Below are positions 16,889-25,689 of a stretch of 64,000 nt of DNA, piece by piece; within the stretch, counting starts at the first letter, position 1; every line of letters begins with the position of its first letter. The notes below the pieces were generated by a model that worked only from the letters and a program-made list of their open reading frames with translations, was not told where the DNA came from and ran no database searches. The DNA is taken from positions 67,095-131,094 of the forward strand of contig JAYWLB010000036.1 of the NCBI GenBank assembly GCA_035967665.1, in the 5' to 3' direction. The stretch comes from Arctic95D-9 sp035967665. Its GTDB lineage: Bacteria > Verrucomicrobiota > Verrucomicrobiia > Verrucomicrobiales > DEV007. The translations under genes were made by a program, and so were the position numbers.

Positions 16889-18097
16889 ATGAAACAGTCC
16901 GGCACCTTTATCGCCTTCGCTCTTCTCGTATTCATCGGGTTTTCCCCGGTCCAGGTTCGATCTGAGAGCGCAATACTCAATCCCCTCCTCGCCACGCTCA
17001 AGCGAGTGGGTCCGGAAGGAGAAGGCAACGCGGAAGCGGCGGCTGCGTGGGAGAAAATCACAGAGGTGGGTGCCCCTGCCATCATTCCCATTCTCGAAGC
17101 GATGAGTGGGTCCGGTCCGCTCACCCGCAACTGGATGCGATCGGCGGTCGAAGCGATTTTCGAAAAGGAAACCAAAGCGGGCACCGCAATCGACCCGGCA
17201 GCGCTGGAAACCTTTTTCTCCAATCGCGAGCACGACGCAAATGCACGGGATCTCGCTTACGACCTTCTCACTAAAATTGATGCAAACGAAGCAGCCTCGC
17301 TGATTCCCTCGATGCTGGACGACCCCGCCCCGCCCCTCCGCCGGCTCGCGGTTGCACAGCTGATCACCCGGGGAAAATCTGAACTCGCGGCAGGGAAGAA
17401 AGAGGCAAGCCTCGCGACGCTCAATGAAGCCCTTTCCGCAGCCCGCGATATCAAACAGATCAACGAGATCGCAAAACTGCTGCGCGGGAAACTGGAGCAG
17501 AAAGTTGACCTGCCGAAGCACTTTGGCTTTCTCAGTCACTGGCATCTCATCGCCCCCTTCGACAACACGGGGAAAGAGGGATTCGACACCGTCTTCCCCC
17601 CTGAGAAAGAAATCGACCTCGAGGCCGCCTACGAAGGCAAAGAATCCAAAGAGGTGAAGTGGCAGGAATACGCGACCTCCGACGACTACGGCATGGTCGA
17701 TTTCAATACACCTTACTCGCCGCTGAAGGAGGTCACCGGTTACGCTTATACCGAATATGAATCAGGAGAGGCCCGCGACGCGGAACTTCGACTCGGTTGT
17801 AAAAATGCCTGGAAGGTCTGGCTCAATGGTGAGCTCATTTTCGGCCGCGACGAATATCATCGTGGAGCCCGAATCGATCAGTACGTGCTTCCTGTGAAAC
17901 TGAAGAAAGGCAAAAACGCGCTCCTCGTCAAAGCCTGCCAGAATGAGCAGGAACAAACCTGGACCGTTGAATGGCAGTTTCAGTTGCGCGTTTGCGACAG
18001 CACCGGAACCGCGATTCTGGCGACGAATCGAAAGCCGACACCCGAGCCGGAAGTGAAGGCGCGGAAAAGAGGAGCGGCGGCGGAAGAGGAGAAGTAA
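16889..18097 (+). CDS. Secreted HEAT-like helical-repeat protein with C-terminal beta domain
   Basis: I use the ATG at 16889 because it gives a good signal peptide (hydrophobic residues about 6-20, ending V-R-S) and a 13-nt gap to glgA; the frame stays open further upstream, inside glgA. Residues about 30-200 form HEAT-like helical pairs (A-I-I-P-I-L-E-A-M-S, then S-L-I-P-S-M-L-D-D). Residues about 220-390 are beta-rich, with L-R-L-G-C-K-N-A-W-K-V-W-L-N-G and K-K-G-K-N-A-L-L-V-K, typical of galactose-binding-like jelly rolls found in PVC-group secreted enzymes. No active site was found. The C-terminal tail is Arg/Lys/Glu-rich. Confidence 0.7.
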   Translation: MKQSGTFIAFALLVFIGFSPVQVRSESAILNPLLATLKRVGPEGEGNAEAAAAWEKITEVGAPAIIPILEAMSGSGPLTRNWMRSAVEAIFEKETKAGTAIDPAALETFFSNREHDANARDLAYDLLTKIDANEAASLIPSMLDDPAPPLRRLAVAQLITRGKSELAAGKKEASLATLNEALSAARDIKQINEIAKLLRGKLEQKVDLPKHFGFLSHWHLIAPFDNTGKEGFDTVFPPEKEIDLEAAYEGKESKEVKWQEYATSDDYGMVDFNTPYSPLKEVTGYAYTEYESGEARDAELRLGCKNAWKVWLNGELIFGRDEYHRGARIDQYVLPVKLKKGKNALLVKACQNEQEQTWTVEWQFQLRVCDSTGTAILATNRKPTPEPEVKARKRGAAAEEEK

Positions 18098-18108
18098 AGG
18101 AGAAGAGA

Positions 18109-19332
18109 ATGAGAGGAGTCAAGAATTTGAGTTATCTGGGCGCTGGTTTGCTGGCCGCTGTTGTTTGCGCCTCAACCGTTAAAGCTGATTGGTTGAATTT
18201 TCGCGGGCCTCAGGGTTCCGGCTACGCTGCCGGGATTGCCGACACACCCACCTCGATTGGAGAGGAACAGCTCGCCTGGAAAGTCCCACTCCCGGGGCGG
18301 GGGCTCGGAAGCGCTATCCTCGTCGGAGACAAAGTTTTCCTCACCGCAGCGAGCGGTCCGGATCAGCAACAGCTCCACATTCTTTGTTTCAATGCCGCCG
18401 ACGGAGCTCCTCTCTGGGAACGACGTTTCTGGGCTACGGGGCGGACAATGACTAACAACAAGACCTGCGTCGCCGCCCCGACACCGGCGAGCGACGGCGA
18501 AAGAATCTACGCACTCTACTCATCCAACGATCTCATCTGCGTCGACCTCGAAGGAAATCTCAAATGGATGCGCGGGCTCACCCTCGACTATCCGAATGCC
18601 TCCAACAGCCTCGGGATGGCTTCATCACTCATCATTTCAGAGAAGACGCTGATCGCCCAGATTGAAAACGACTCTGAATCTTTCGCGGCCGGATTTGACC
18701 TCGCCGACGGAAAGAACAAATGGAAAATGGACAGGCCCAAGGCAGCCAACTGGACATCCCCCACTCTCCTTCAAATCGGTGACGAGGAAGTCGTCGCGCT
18801 GCAATCCAGCAAAGGCATTCTGGGACTCCTTCCCGCGACCGGTTCCCCTGTTTTCAATTACGGGAAAGGTGCCGCGACGATTCCCTCAGGGGCGGCAGCC
18901 GGCGACCAGCTTTTCGCTCCCTCCAACGGTCTCACCGCAATCACTGCAACCACGGACGGCGACGCACCGACCGAACTCTGGAACGAATCAGCCCAACGCC
19001 CCGGCACGGCGAGTCCCATCGTGATCGGAGCTAAAGTCTACACGATCAACACCGCCGGAGTCCTCAGCTGTGCAGATCGGAAAACAGGCGAGCGACTCTG
19101 GCGAGGTCGTCTCAAAGGTCCTTTCAGTGCCAGTCCTGTTGCGGGTGCAAACGGGCTCATTTACGTCGTAAGCGAAACCGGAGTCCTCCAGATCATTAAT
19201 CCGGCGTCGGAAGAGGAAAACAAAGTCACCGGCGAATACGAACTCGGCGAAACCATCCTCGGAACGCCGTCACTGGATGACGGGGCGATCTACGTGAGAA
19301 GCGACGGACATTTGTGGAAGTTCGGGAAGTAG
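18109..19332 (+). CDS. Secreted PQQ-type beta-propeller (BamB-like) protein
   Basis: The start at 18109 is set by an AAAGGAGA ribosome-binding site 6-13 nt upstream and a clear signal peptide (residues about 8-24, ending V-K-A); it is 11 nt after the HEAT-like gene. The 407-residue product has W-L-N-F-R-G-P-Q-G-S-G near its N-terminus, the usual opening of planctomycete/verrucomicrobial PQQ_2 proteins. Repeated propeller blades follow with tryptophan-docking patterns such as G-A-P-L-W-E-R-R, G-E-R-L-W-R-G and L-K-W-M. Quinone-binding residues are not evident. It is likely a scaffold in the periplasm or outer membrane. Confidence 0.82.
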   Translation: MRGVKNLSYLGAGLLAAVVCASTVKADWLNFRGPQGSGYAAGIADTPTSIGEEQLAWKVPLPGRGLGSAILVGDKVFLTAASGPDQQQLHILCFNAADGAPLWERRFWATGRTMTNNKTCVAAPTPASDGERIYALYSSNDLICVDLEGNLKWMRGLTLDYPNASNSLGMASSLIISEKTLIAQIENDSESFAAGFDLADGKNKWKMDRPKAANWTSPTLLQIGDEEVVALQSSKGILGLLPATGSPVFNYGKGAATIPSGAAAGDQLFAPSNGLTAITATTDGDAPTELWNESAQRPGTASPIVIGAKVYTINTAGVLSCADRKTGERLWRGRLKGPFSASPVAGANGLIYVVSETGVLQIINPASEEENKVTGEYELGETILGTPSLDDGAIYVRSDGHLWKFGK

Positions 19333-19488
19333 GGGACGGTTCTCCCGGTTCTTCACTTTGACGGCGCCCCCCGTTGATCTCTGATGAGCTTCGGGTTCAA
19401 GTCTCGGTGCCCGATCAGGAAACCGTTTTCAGATCCAAACGTTGATACTTCCCCGGGGGGGGGGTGAGGTGTCTACTCCTGGTGCGAC

Positions 19489-21168
19489 TCAGTGTTCCAC
19501 GTTGCTCATCACTTCCTCGATTGTTGTTTCACCGGAAGCGACTTTGCTCCAGCCGTAATTCTGAAGGGTTGTCATTCCTCCATCGAGGGCTGCCTTTTTC
19601 AAGACAGCATAAGACGCATGCGAGGTGATCAATTCAGACATAGTTGGAGTAATGAGACAGATTTCCAAAATCGCCATTCGCCCTTTATACCCCGTATCCC
19701 GACAAGACCGGCAACCCACCGCTTCGTGAATTCCGGCACGCATGGATTCGGGAAATCCAATTTCATCGAGTTCCTGATTGTCGAGCGTCGCAGGACGTTT
19801 GCAATCGACGCACAAACGACGCACCAGGCGCTGTGCCAGAAAGCCGCGCACGGAAGAGGCAATCAGGAAAGGCTCGATTCCCATATCGAGTAACCGGGTA
19901 ATCCCCGAGACGGCATCGTTCGTATGCAGGGTGCTGAAGACAAGGTGACCGGTCAGAGCTCCGCGAATCGCAATCTCAGTGGTTTCCAAATCCCGCATCT
20001 CCCCCACCATGATGATATTCGGATCGCCACGGAGAATGGCACGAAGTCCCGTCGCAAAGGTCAGACCGATCTCGGGCTTCATCGCAATCTGGATCACCCC
20101 ATCAAGTCGGTTCTCCACAGGATCTTCAACTGTGACGATGCGGGTATCCTTGGTATTGAGCTGCTTGAGAAAGGTATAGAGCGTCGTCGACTTTCCGGAA
20201 CCTGTCGGGCCGGTCACAAGAATGATTCCGTTAGGTTGCTTGAGGAGCCCCTCAATTGTCGCCCGGGTCGGAGCATCGAGTCCTAACATCGCAATATCGA
20301 AATTCTGTCGAGTAAGGAGACGGAGAGCAACACTCTCGCCGTTCACCGACGGTATCGTCGCGACACGAACATCGACAGGAGATCCGTCGAGTTCGAGGTT
20401 GATACGTCCATCCTGCGGAAGGCGGCGCTCGGCAATATCGAGCTGGGCCATGATCTTGAGACGGGAAACCAGCGAGGCCTGCAAGGCGCGAATGTCAGGC
20501 GGAACAGCGACTTCCTGAAGGGCTCCGTCAACGCGATATCGAATTCGGAGATTCTTCTCCAGTGGCTCGATATGAATATCGGTCGCCCTTTCACGCAGCG
20601 CTTCGCGAAAAATCTGATTCACGAAGTTCATGACCGAGGCTTCCTCCTCCTCTTCGTCGAGCTGCGTAACCTCCTGCTCATCGTCGTCACGTGCATTGGG
20701 GTCGCGACCTTCGATCAGCTCATCGAACTGTTCGGCACCGACGCCATAGCCCTGGCGCAATCCTTCCATGATACGGAAGCGGGTGCTCACGACCCAGGTC
20801 ACCGGGAGGGAGATTTCACGCCCCACGGCCTGACGTGCCTCAAGATCAAACGGATCATAGGTCATCAGACAAATCTCATCGTCGTCTATCCGCGCGGGAA
20901 GGAGGCAGTGTTTCAACGCGACCTTTGCAGGAAAACGCCGGTGCAGTGCCGTCGTCAGATCAAGTTCGGATTTTGCAACAAACTCAAGCCCCGCCTCTTT
21001 GGCAAGACTCCGCGCGAAGGATTCTTCATCGACGAGGCCGGCATCAAAAACCGCATCCACCAGAGAAGAATGATTCGCGGCCGCTTCAGCAAGAATTGCT
21101 TCGCACTTGGGGGCATCCGTGCATCCGCTGTTGATAGAGACACGGGTGAGTAAAGGAATTAAAGACAT
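19489..21168 (-). CDS. GspE/PilB-type secretion or pilus assembly ATPase
   Basis: About 559 residues from the ATG at 21168; the upstream frame lacks family features. The N-terminal GspE-N domain (about 1-150) is followed by the ATPase core: an Arg-rich Asp-box region with A-T-D-I-H-I-E-P, Walker A G-P-T-G-S-G-K-S-T-T, Walker B G-E-M-R-D-L-E-T, and the His box H-L-V-F-S-T-L-H-T-N-D-A. A tetracysteine zinc motif is present (C-V-D-C ... C-R-S-C). It powers a type II secretion system or type IV pilus. No other such gene is in the window, so which machine it serves is undecided. Confidence 0.93.
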   Translation of the reverse strand: MSLIPLLTRVSINSGCTDAPKCEAILAEAAANHSSLVDAVFDAGLVDEESFARSLAKEAGLEFVAKSELDLTTALHRRFPAKVALKHCLLPARIDDDEICLMTYDPFDLEARQAVGREISLPVTWVVSTRFRIMEGLRQGYGVGAEQFDELIEGRDPNARDDDEQEVTQLDEEEEEASVMNFVNQIFREALRERATDIHIEPLEKNLRIRYRVDGALQEVAVPPDIRALQASLVSRLKIMAQLDIAERRLPQDGRINLELDGSPVDVRVATIPSVNGESVALRLLTRQNFDIAMLGLDAPTRATIEGLLKQPNGIILVTGPTGSGKSTTLYTFLKQLNTKDTRIVTVEDPVENRLDGVIQIAMKPEIGLTFATGLRAILRGDPNIIMVGEMRDLETTEIAIRGALTGHLVFSTLHTNDAVSGITRLLDMGIEPFLIASSVRGFLAQRLVRRLCVDCKRPATLDNQELDEIGFPESMRAGIHEAVGCRSCRDTGYKGRMAILEICLITPTMSELITSHASYAVLKKAALDGGMTTLQNYGWSKVASGETTIEEVMSNVEH

Positions 21169-21338
21169 CTCGGGATGGATCGGGACTGAGGAACAGGGTA
21201 AACCTTGCCAGCTTTTCGCTGAGCTAGTCAACCCCGGTAAGCCGGCAAAGTTTCACCGGATAGCGTATCGAAACCACTTAAAAACGCGTACATTTTGCCT
21301 GCATCAGTGTTGCCATAAACGGCGATAACGACAATACT

Positions 21339-22349
21339 TTGCCCGTGATTCTCGATCTCGACAAATTCGTAGCTAAAGAGCGCCCGTTCTGGGATGAACT
21401 CGTGGAACTACTCCGCCTTCAGGACGATAACCGGGACCATCGACTCACACTCGATCAGGCAAAGCGCCTCTTCTACCTCTATCAGCGGACTTCAGCTGAT
21501 CTCGTGAAAATGAAAACCTTCGCGGGGGAGGCCGAGACCTCACAGTTTCTCGAGAACCTCGTCGCGCGCGCCTACAGCCGGCTGCATGAAGACGGCGGCG
21601 AAAAGGTCCGCTTCCGCCCCTGGGAGTGGCTTACGCGGAATTTCCCGGCGACTTTTCGCAGGCACTGGATAGCCTTCGCCCTTTCCATCGGCACTTTTTG
21701 GATTGGAGCCGGCTTCGGAGCAGCTGCGCTGAATTTCAACTACGAGCTGAAGTCGGATTTTATCCCGCCACAATTCAGCCACCTCAACGAGAAACCCTCC
21801 AAACGGGTCGCGCGGGAGGAAAAACAGGACTTTGACGCATTCCAGGGAAGGCATCAGTTTTCAGCACAGCTCATGACTCACAATACGAAAGTCACGATCA
21901 TGACGATGGTCGTCGGTTTTCTATGGGGAGTTTTCACGCTGATTCTCCTCTTTTACAACGGAACCCTGATTGGTGTCGTCATCTTTGACTACCTCTCGGA
22001 TGGTCAGGGAACCTTTCTAACCGCCTGGCTATTGCCGCACGGATCGATTGAACTCCCCGCCATCTTCATCGGCGGGCAGGCCGGCTTCATCATTGCCCAC
22101 ACCATGTTCGGCTGGAGAACCAACCTGAAACTCCGGGCACGCTTTTCGCGAATCCGCGGGGATCTCATCACGCTCGTCGGCGGAGCCGCACTCATGTTAG
22201 TGTGGGCGGGCATCGTCGAATCGTTTCTCTCCCAGTATCACGATCCCCTCTTCTACCCGTGGAAGATTGGATTCGGAGCGGTCCAGTTGCTCTGTTTAAT
22301 TCTCTTTCTCACTTTCTCCGGACGTCGCAAACCTGAGCTCGCTGCATGA
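21339..22349 (+). CDS. SpoIIM-family (stage II sporulation M-like) membrane protein
   Basis: 336 residues. The frame begins with TTG at 21339; a GTG at 21345 is an equally good start. Residues 1-100 are helical and charged. Four or five membrane segments follow, with the family-typical N-T-K-V-T-I-M-T at the start of a helix, P-H-G-S-I-E-L-P-A-I-F-I-G-G-Q-A-G and a late V-G-G-A-A. In non-sporulating bacteria such proteins sit next to RDD genes and often near MoxR/DUF58 genes. Here it overlaps the RDD gene by ATGA (22346-22349), so the two are translationally coupled. Function is not established. Confidence 0.85.
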   Translation: MPVILDLDKFVAKERPFWDELVELLRLQDDNRDHRLTLDQAKRLFYLYQRTSADLVKMKTFAGEAETSQFLENLVARAYSRLHEDGGEKVRFRPWEWLTRNFPATFRRHWIAFALSIGTFWIGAGFGAAALNFNYELKSDFIPPQFSHLNEKPSKRVAREEKQDFDAFQGRHQFSAQLMTHNTKVTIMTMVVGFLWGVFTLILLFYNGTLIGVVIFDYLSDGQGTFLTAWLLPHGSIELPAIFIGGQAGFIIAHTMFGWRTNLKLRARFSRIRGDLITLVGGAALMLVWAGIVESFLSQYHDPLFYPWKIGFGAVQLLCLILFLTFSGRRKPELAA

Positions 22350-23146
22350 TTGGCCGAACCACAGTTCTCACCATTCAAACACCCGAGGGTGTCGCCTTCA
22401 CGATTCCCATCGCAAGCCCAATCAGCCGGTGCCTCGCCCTCGCGGTGGATCTTGCGGTGATTCTCGCCCTCACGATATTGATCAGCCAGGTCGTTCACTT
22501 CCTGAGCATTGCCGCTTCAGGGATCCCTCTGTTAAACGATATCCTCTCCGATTTTGGAAACGGATTTATGATCGTCGCTCAGTTTGCGCTGGCCATTTTC
22601 TACGGAATCATTACTGAATGGCTCTGGTCCGGCCAAACGCTCGGAAAACGGCTTATGAAATTGCGGGTCATCGATGAGCGGGGCCTTTCGCTCGGACTGA
22701 AGCAAATCATCATCCGGAATCTCTTCCGCCTCCTCGATCTCCTTCCCTCAAATTTCTATCTTCTCGGTGGGTTCTCGTGCCTCGTCACGCAAAAGTGCCA
22801 GCGAATCGGCGACATCGCAGCCGGCACACTCGTGATTCGCGAAACAAGACCCTTTGCGCCCCGGTTCAGCGAACTGATGGAGAAAGACGAGAATTCATTC
22901 GCCGCTAAGCCTCATCTTGAGAGTCGCCTCCGGCAGCAGGTCACCCCGGATGAAGCACGCATCGCACTCGACGCGGTGGTTCGACGCAACGAGCTGGAGC
23001 CCCGGGCCCGGTTGCAGCTGTTTGAAGCACTCGCCAACTACTATCGTGAAATGGCTGAATTTCCCGAAGAGATTACAATAGGCCTCTCCGACGAACAATA
23101 CGTCAGGAATGTAGTCGAAACGCTTTTCCGGCGGGCCGCTACTTGA
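22346..23146 (+). CDS. RDD-family membrane protein
   Basis: A 266-residue protein with three or four hydrophobic segments (about residues 35-55, 70-95, 125-150). The RDD family is named for conserved Arg and Asp residues; here S-R-C-L-A-L-A-V-D and G-K-R-L-M-K-L-R-V-I-D provide them. A cytoplasmic C-terminal region of about 100 residues, rich in Arg/Glu, follows. The start overlaps the spoIIM stop. Some RDD proteins have been linked to ion exchange; the role here is unknown. Confidence 0.85.
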   Translation: MIGRTTVLTIQTPEGVAFTIPIASPISRCLALAVDLAVILALTILISQVVHFLSIAASGIPLLNDILSDFGNGFMIVAQFALAIFYGIITEWLWSGQTLGKRLMKLRVIDERGLSLGLKQIIIRNLFRLLDLLPSNFYLLGGFSCLVTQKCQRIGDIAAGTLVIRETRPFAPRFSELMEKDENSFAAKPHLESRLRQQVTPDEARIALDAVVRRNELEPRARLQLFEALANYYREMAEFPEEITIGLSDEQYVRNVVETLFRRAAT

Positions 23147-23170
23147 GCTGCTCCGTTCAAGAGCAGCAAG
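23142..23170. terminator. Hairpin between convergent RDD and ACT genes
   Basis: GCTGCTC / GAGCAGC with a 7-nt loop, extended by CTT / AAG. It overlaps the RDD stop and ends 12 nt before the ACT gene stop on the other strand. There is no T tract, so its role as a terminator is uncertain. Confidence 0.4.
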
Positions 23171-23181
23171 TCACCTACTGC

Positions 23182-23652
23182 TTAGCGACTGAGGTCTTCC
23201 TGCCGAAGCACTTTATACCCGGCACGCGAGAGGACAGAATTTCCGAAATCGTTGTCTTCCACGCAAAGAGCGAGAGCAGCAGCGCTGTTCGGTTGCGTCA
23301 GCAACGGGTAGATAAAGTGGATGTTGGTTTCCGCCTCAAGAAGACAACGGAGACACGCCGGCATCTGCTCGGCGCCCTCTCTCAACTCCACGACGACGAG
23401 TTCCGTCGAATTGAAGGGAATCCCCTTCTCCATGAACAGGGTCTCGACGGTGTCCTGATCGTTAACGATCAATCTCACCACGGTGTTGTCGATAGAATCC
23501 TGAACCGAAAGTCCCAGTACCACGACCTGATTCAGTTTCATCAGATCCAGAATAGCCACAAACGCCCCGGGCCGGTTCGGCAGAAATACTGCAATCTGTC
23601 TAATCGGTGTTCCCTGCGCTGTATCAGTCGAGCTCTCGTCTTCCTCCATCAT
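23182..23652 (-). CDS. Tandem ACT-domain protein
   Basis: 156 residues with two ACT domains. The first (about 15-85) starts with I-A-V-F-L-P-N-R-P-G-A-F, the ACT ligand loop; the second (about 88-150) continues with V-V-V-E-L-R-E and I-H-F-I-Y-P-L. ACT pairs bind amino acids and often act as stand-alone sensors. It lies 65 nt downstream of glmS on the same strand and may be co-transcribed. No catalytic domain is present; the ligand cannot be read from the sequence. Confidence 0.8.
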   Translation of the reverse strand: MMEEDESSTDTAQGTPIRQIAVFLPNRPGAFVAILDLMKLNQVVVLGLSVQDSIDNTVVRLIVNDQDTVETLFMEKGIPFNSTELVVVELREGAEQMPACLRCLLEAETNIHFIYPLLTQPNSAAALALCVEDNDFGNSVLSRAGYKVLRQEDLSR

Positions 23653-23717
23653 TGCGGTGTCATCTCAAGTCCCTTGAAGTTTCTCTTACTTTGGTCCCGC
23701 TGTCAGCCAGAAAATCG

Positions 23718-25571
23718 TTACTCGACCGTGACACTTTTCGCCAGGTTTCGCGGCTTATCGACATCGCAACCTCTCGCCACCGCGAAGTGATAACTCAAGA
23801 GCTGAAGCGGGATCACACTCAAAAGCGGAGTGAGACATTCGGCCGTCTCGGGAATGTAGATTACGTCATCAGCGATTCGCTCCAACTCGGTTGATCCTTC
23901 CGTAGTGATCGCAATAACGGGACCTTTTCTCGCTTTAACCTCTTCGAGGGTGCTGACGTTTTTCTCATACACCGAATCTCTCGGCATGATAAAAACGCTC
24001 GGCACTTCCTCACTGACGAGGGCAATAATTCCATGTTTCAATTCCGCCGCGGCATGACCACTCGCAAAAATGTAGGAAATTTCCTTCATCTTCAGAGCTC
24101 CTTCGAGGGCGGTCGGATAATTGAACTGTCTCCCCAGAAAGAGCATGCCCGGCGCGTCGATATACTTCTCCGCGATCTTTTTGATGTGCTCAGTCTGCTG
24201 AAGGATCTTCTCCACCTTCGCGGGAATCTCGCGGAGGTCGTGGAGAAGCCGGTTCCCGTAGTCGACCGAAAGGTGACGCATGCGGCCTAACAGAATTGCC
24301 AAAAGCGTTAATACCGTGACCTGGGAGGTAAAGGATTTCGTCGCCGCCACACCAATCTCAGGGCCCGAGTGGAGGTAACTTCCACCGTCGGACTCACGAG
24401 CGATTGTCGAGCCTACGGTATTGACGATTCCGAGAACCCGATGCCCTTTCCGCTGACCTTCCCGCATCGCTGCCAGCGTATCGATCGTTTCACCGCTCTG
24501 ACTTAAGACGAATACGAGCGTGTTTTTATCAAGAGGAGGATTCCGGTATCGGAACTCGCTCGCAGTTTCCACTTCCGTGGGAATTCTCGCGAGGTGCTCG
24601 ATCAAATACTCCCCCACCATCGCAGCATGCGAAGCGGTTCCGCAGCCGCACAAGACAATGCGATCAACATCGCGTAACTCACGCGGCGTCAATTGCAATC
24701 CACCTAGGAGCGCTGACGCTTCGTCATCGATCAACCGTCCACGAAAGGCATTTTGAATCGAGGATGGCTGCTCGAAGATCTCCTTGAGCATGTAGTGGGG
24801 GAATTCCCCCATCTCAGCCTCTTCTGCGGTGTATTCCACCTTGCTCACCTCGTAGCTGGCGGCGTCACCATCGACATTCTCCACTGTGAAGTCATCCGCT
24901 TTGAGACATACCAAATCGCGATCCTGCAGGTAAATTGCATCCGCGGTGTGCGAGACAATCGCGCCCACGTCCGAGGCGAGGAAATTCTCCCCTTTTCCGA
25001 GTCCGACGACCAGTGGGCTGCCAAGACGTGCGCCGACGAGAAATCCGGGCGCTTCTTCATGCATGGCCACTATCCCGTATGTTCCCGACACCTTCGGCAA
25101 CGAAGCCCTCACCGCAGCCACAAGTCGCTTTTCCGGATCGGTTTCTTTGGAATTGTCAAAGGCGAGACCGATGAGATGCGCGAGCACCTCAGAATCTGTC
25201 TGGGACAGGAACCGGTGACCATCCAGCTCGAGACGGTCTTTTAGAACCTGATAGTTTTCAATGACCCCGTTGTGAACGAGAACGAGTCGGCCGCTCTGAT
25301 CCCGATGCGGGTGAGCGTTCTCATCGGAGGGCTGACCGTGCGTGGCCCATCGAGTGTGGCTGATTCCACAATTGCCCGCAGCCGGGTGAGCGGAAAGCTC
25401 CTCCCGCAAATTGGCAATACGACCGCTCTTTTTCCGCAATTGAATGTGCGAACTCGCATCGAGAATCGCGAGACCTGACGAATCGTAGCCCCGATATTCA
25501 AGTCGCTTCAGCCCGTCCAAAAGAATGGGCGCCGCGCTGGCTTTTCCAACGTATCCAATAATACCGCACAT
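23718..25571 (-). CDS. glmS: Glutamine-fructose-6-phosphate aminotransferase GlmS
   Basis: 617 residues from the ATG at 25571, chosen because the catalytic Cys must follow the initiator Met (M-C-G-I-I-G-Y-V-G). The N-terminal glutamine amidotransferase domain has R-L-E-Y-R-G-Y-D-S-S-G and H-T-R-W-A-T-H-G. The C-terminal half has two SIS domains (C-G-C-G-T-A-S-H-A; S-Q-S-G-E-T; G-R-Q-F-N-Y-P-T-A-L-E-G-A-L-K) and ends with K-S-V-T-V-E. It makes glucosamine-6-phosphate for peptidoglycan and lipopolysaccharide. It is divergent from glgC; no ribozyme-like leader was recognised. Confidence 0.97.
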   Translation of the reverse strand: MCGIIGYVGKASAAPILLDGLKRLEYRGYDSSGLAILDASSHIQLRKKSGRIANLREELSAHPAAGNCGISHTRWATHGQPSDENAHPHRDQSGRLVLVHNGVIENYQVLKDRLELDGHRFLSQTDSEVLAHLIGLAFDNSKETDPEKRLVAAVRASLPKVSGTYGIVAMHEEAPGFLVGARLGSPLVVGLGKGENFLASDVGAIVSHTADAIYLQDRDLVCLKADDFTVENVDGDAASYEVSKVEYTAEEAEMGEFPHYMLKEIFEQPSSIQNAFRGRLIDDEASALLGGLQLTPRELRDVDRIVLCGCGTASHAAMVGEYLIEHLARIPTEVETASEFRYRNPPLDKNTLVFVLSQSGETIDTLAAMREGQRKGHRVLGIVNTVGSTIARESDGGSYLHSGPEIGVAATKSFTSQVTVLTLLAILLGRMRHLSVDYGNRLLHDLREIPAKVEKILQQTEHIKKIAEKYIDAPGMLFLGRQFNYPTALEGALKMKEISYIFASGHAAAELKHGIIALVSEEVPSVFIMPRDSVYEKNVSTLEEVKARKGPVIAITTEGSTELERIADDVIYIPETAECLTPLLSVIPLQLLSYHFAVARGCDVDKPRNLAKSVTVE

Positions 25572-25689
25572 AGAAAAATATTGTAATTTAGAGAAAATCC
25601 AGCTTACGCGGCAACGCCCCCTTATCAAAAAAAATGTTACAAAAACAATCTACATTCTCTCTGAGTGCGGATATCATTTATTGCGAATC

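Noticed and set aside
23143..23790. Plus-strand ORF of 215 residues over the ACT gene and the end of glmS
   Set aside because: Antisense to the ACT gene, whose two domains are clear; composition is not protein-like.
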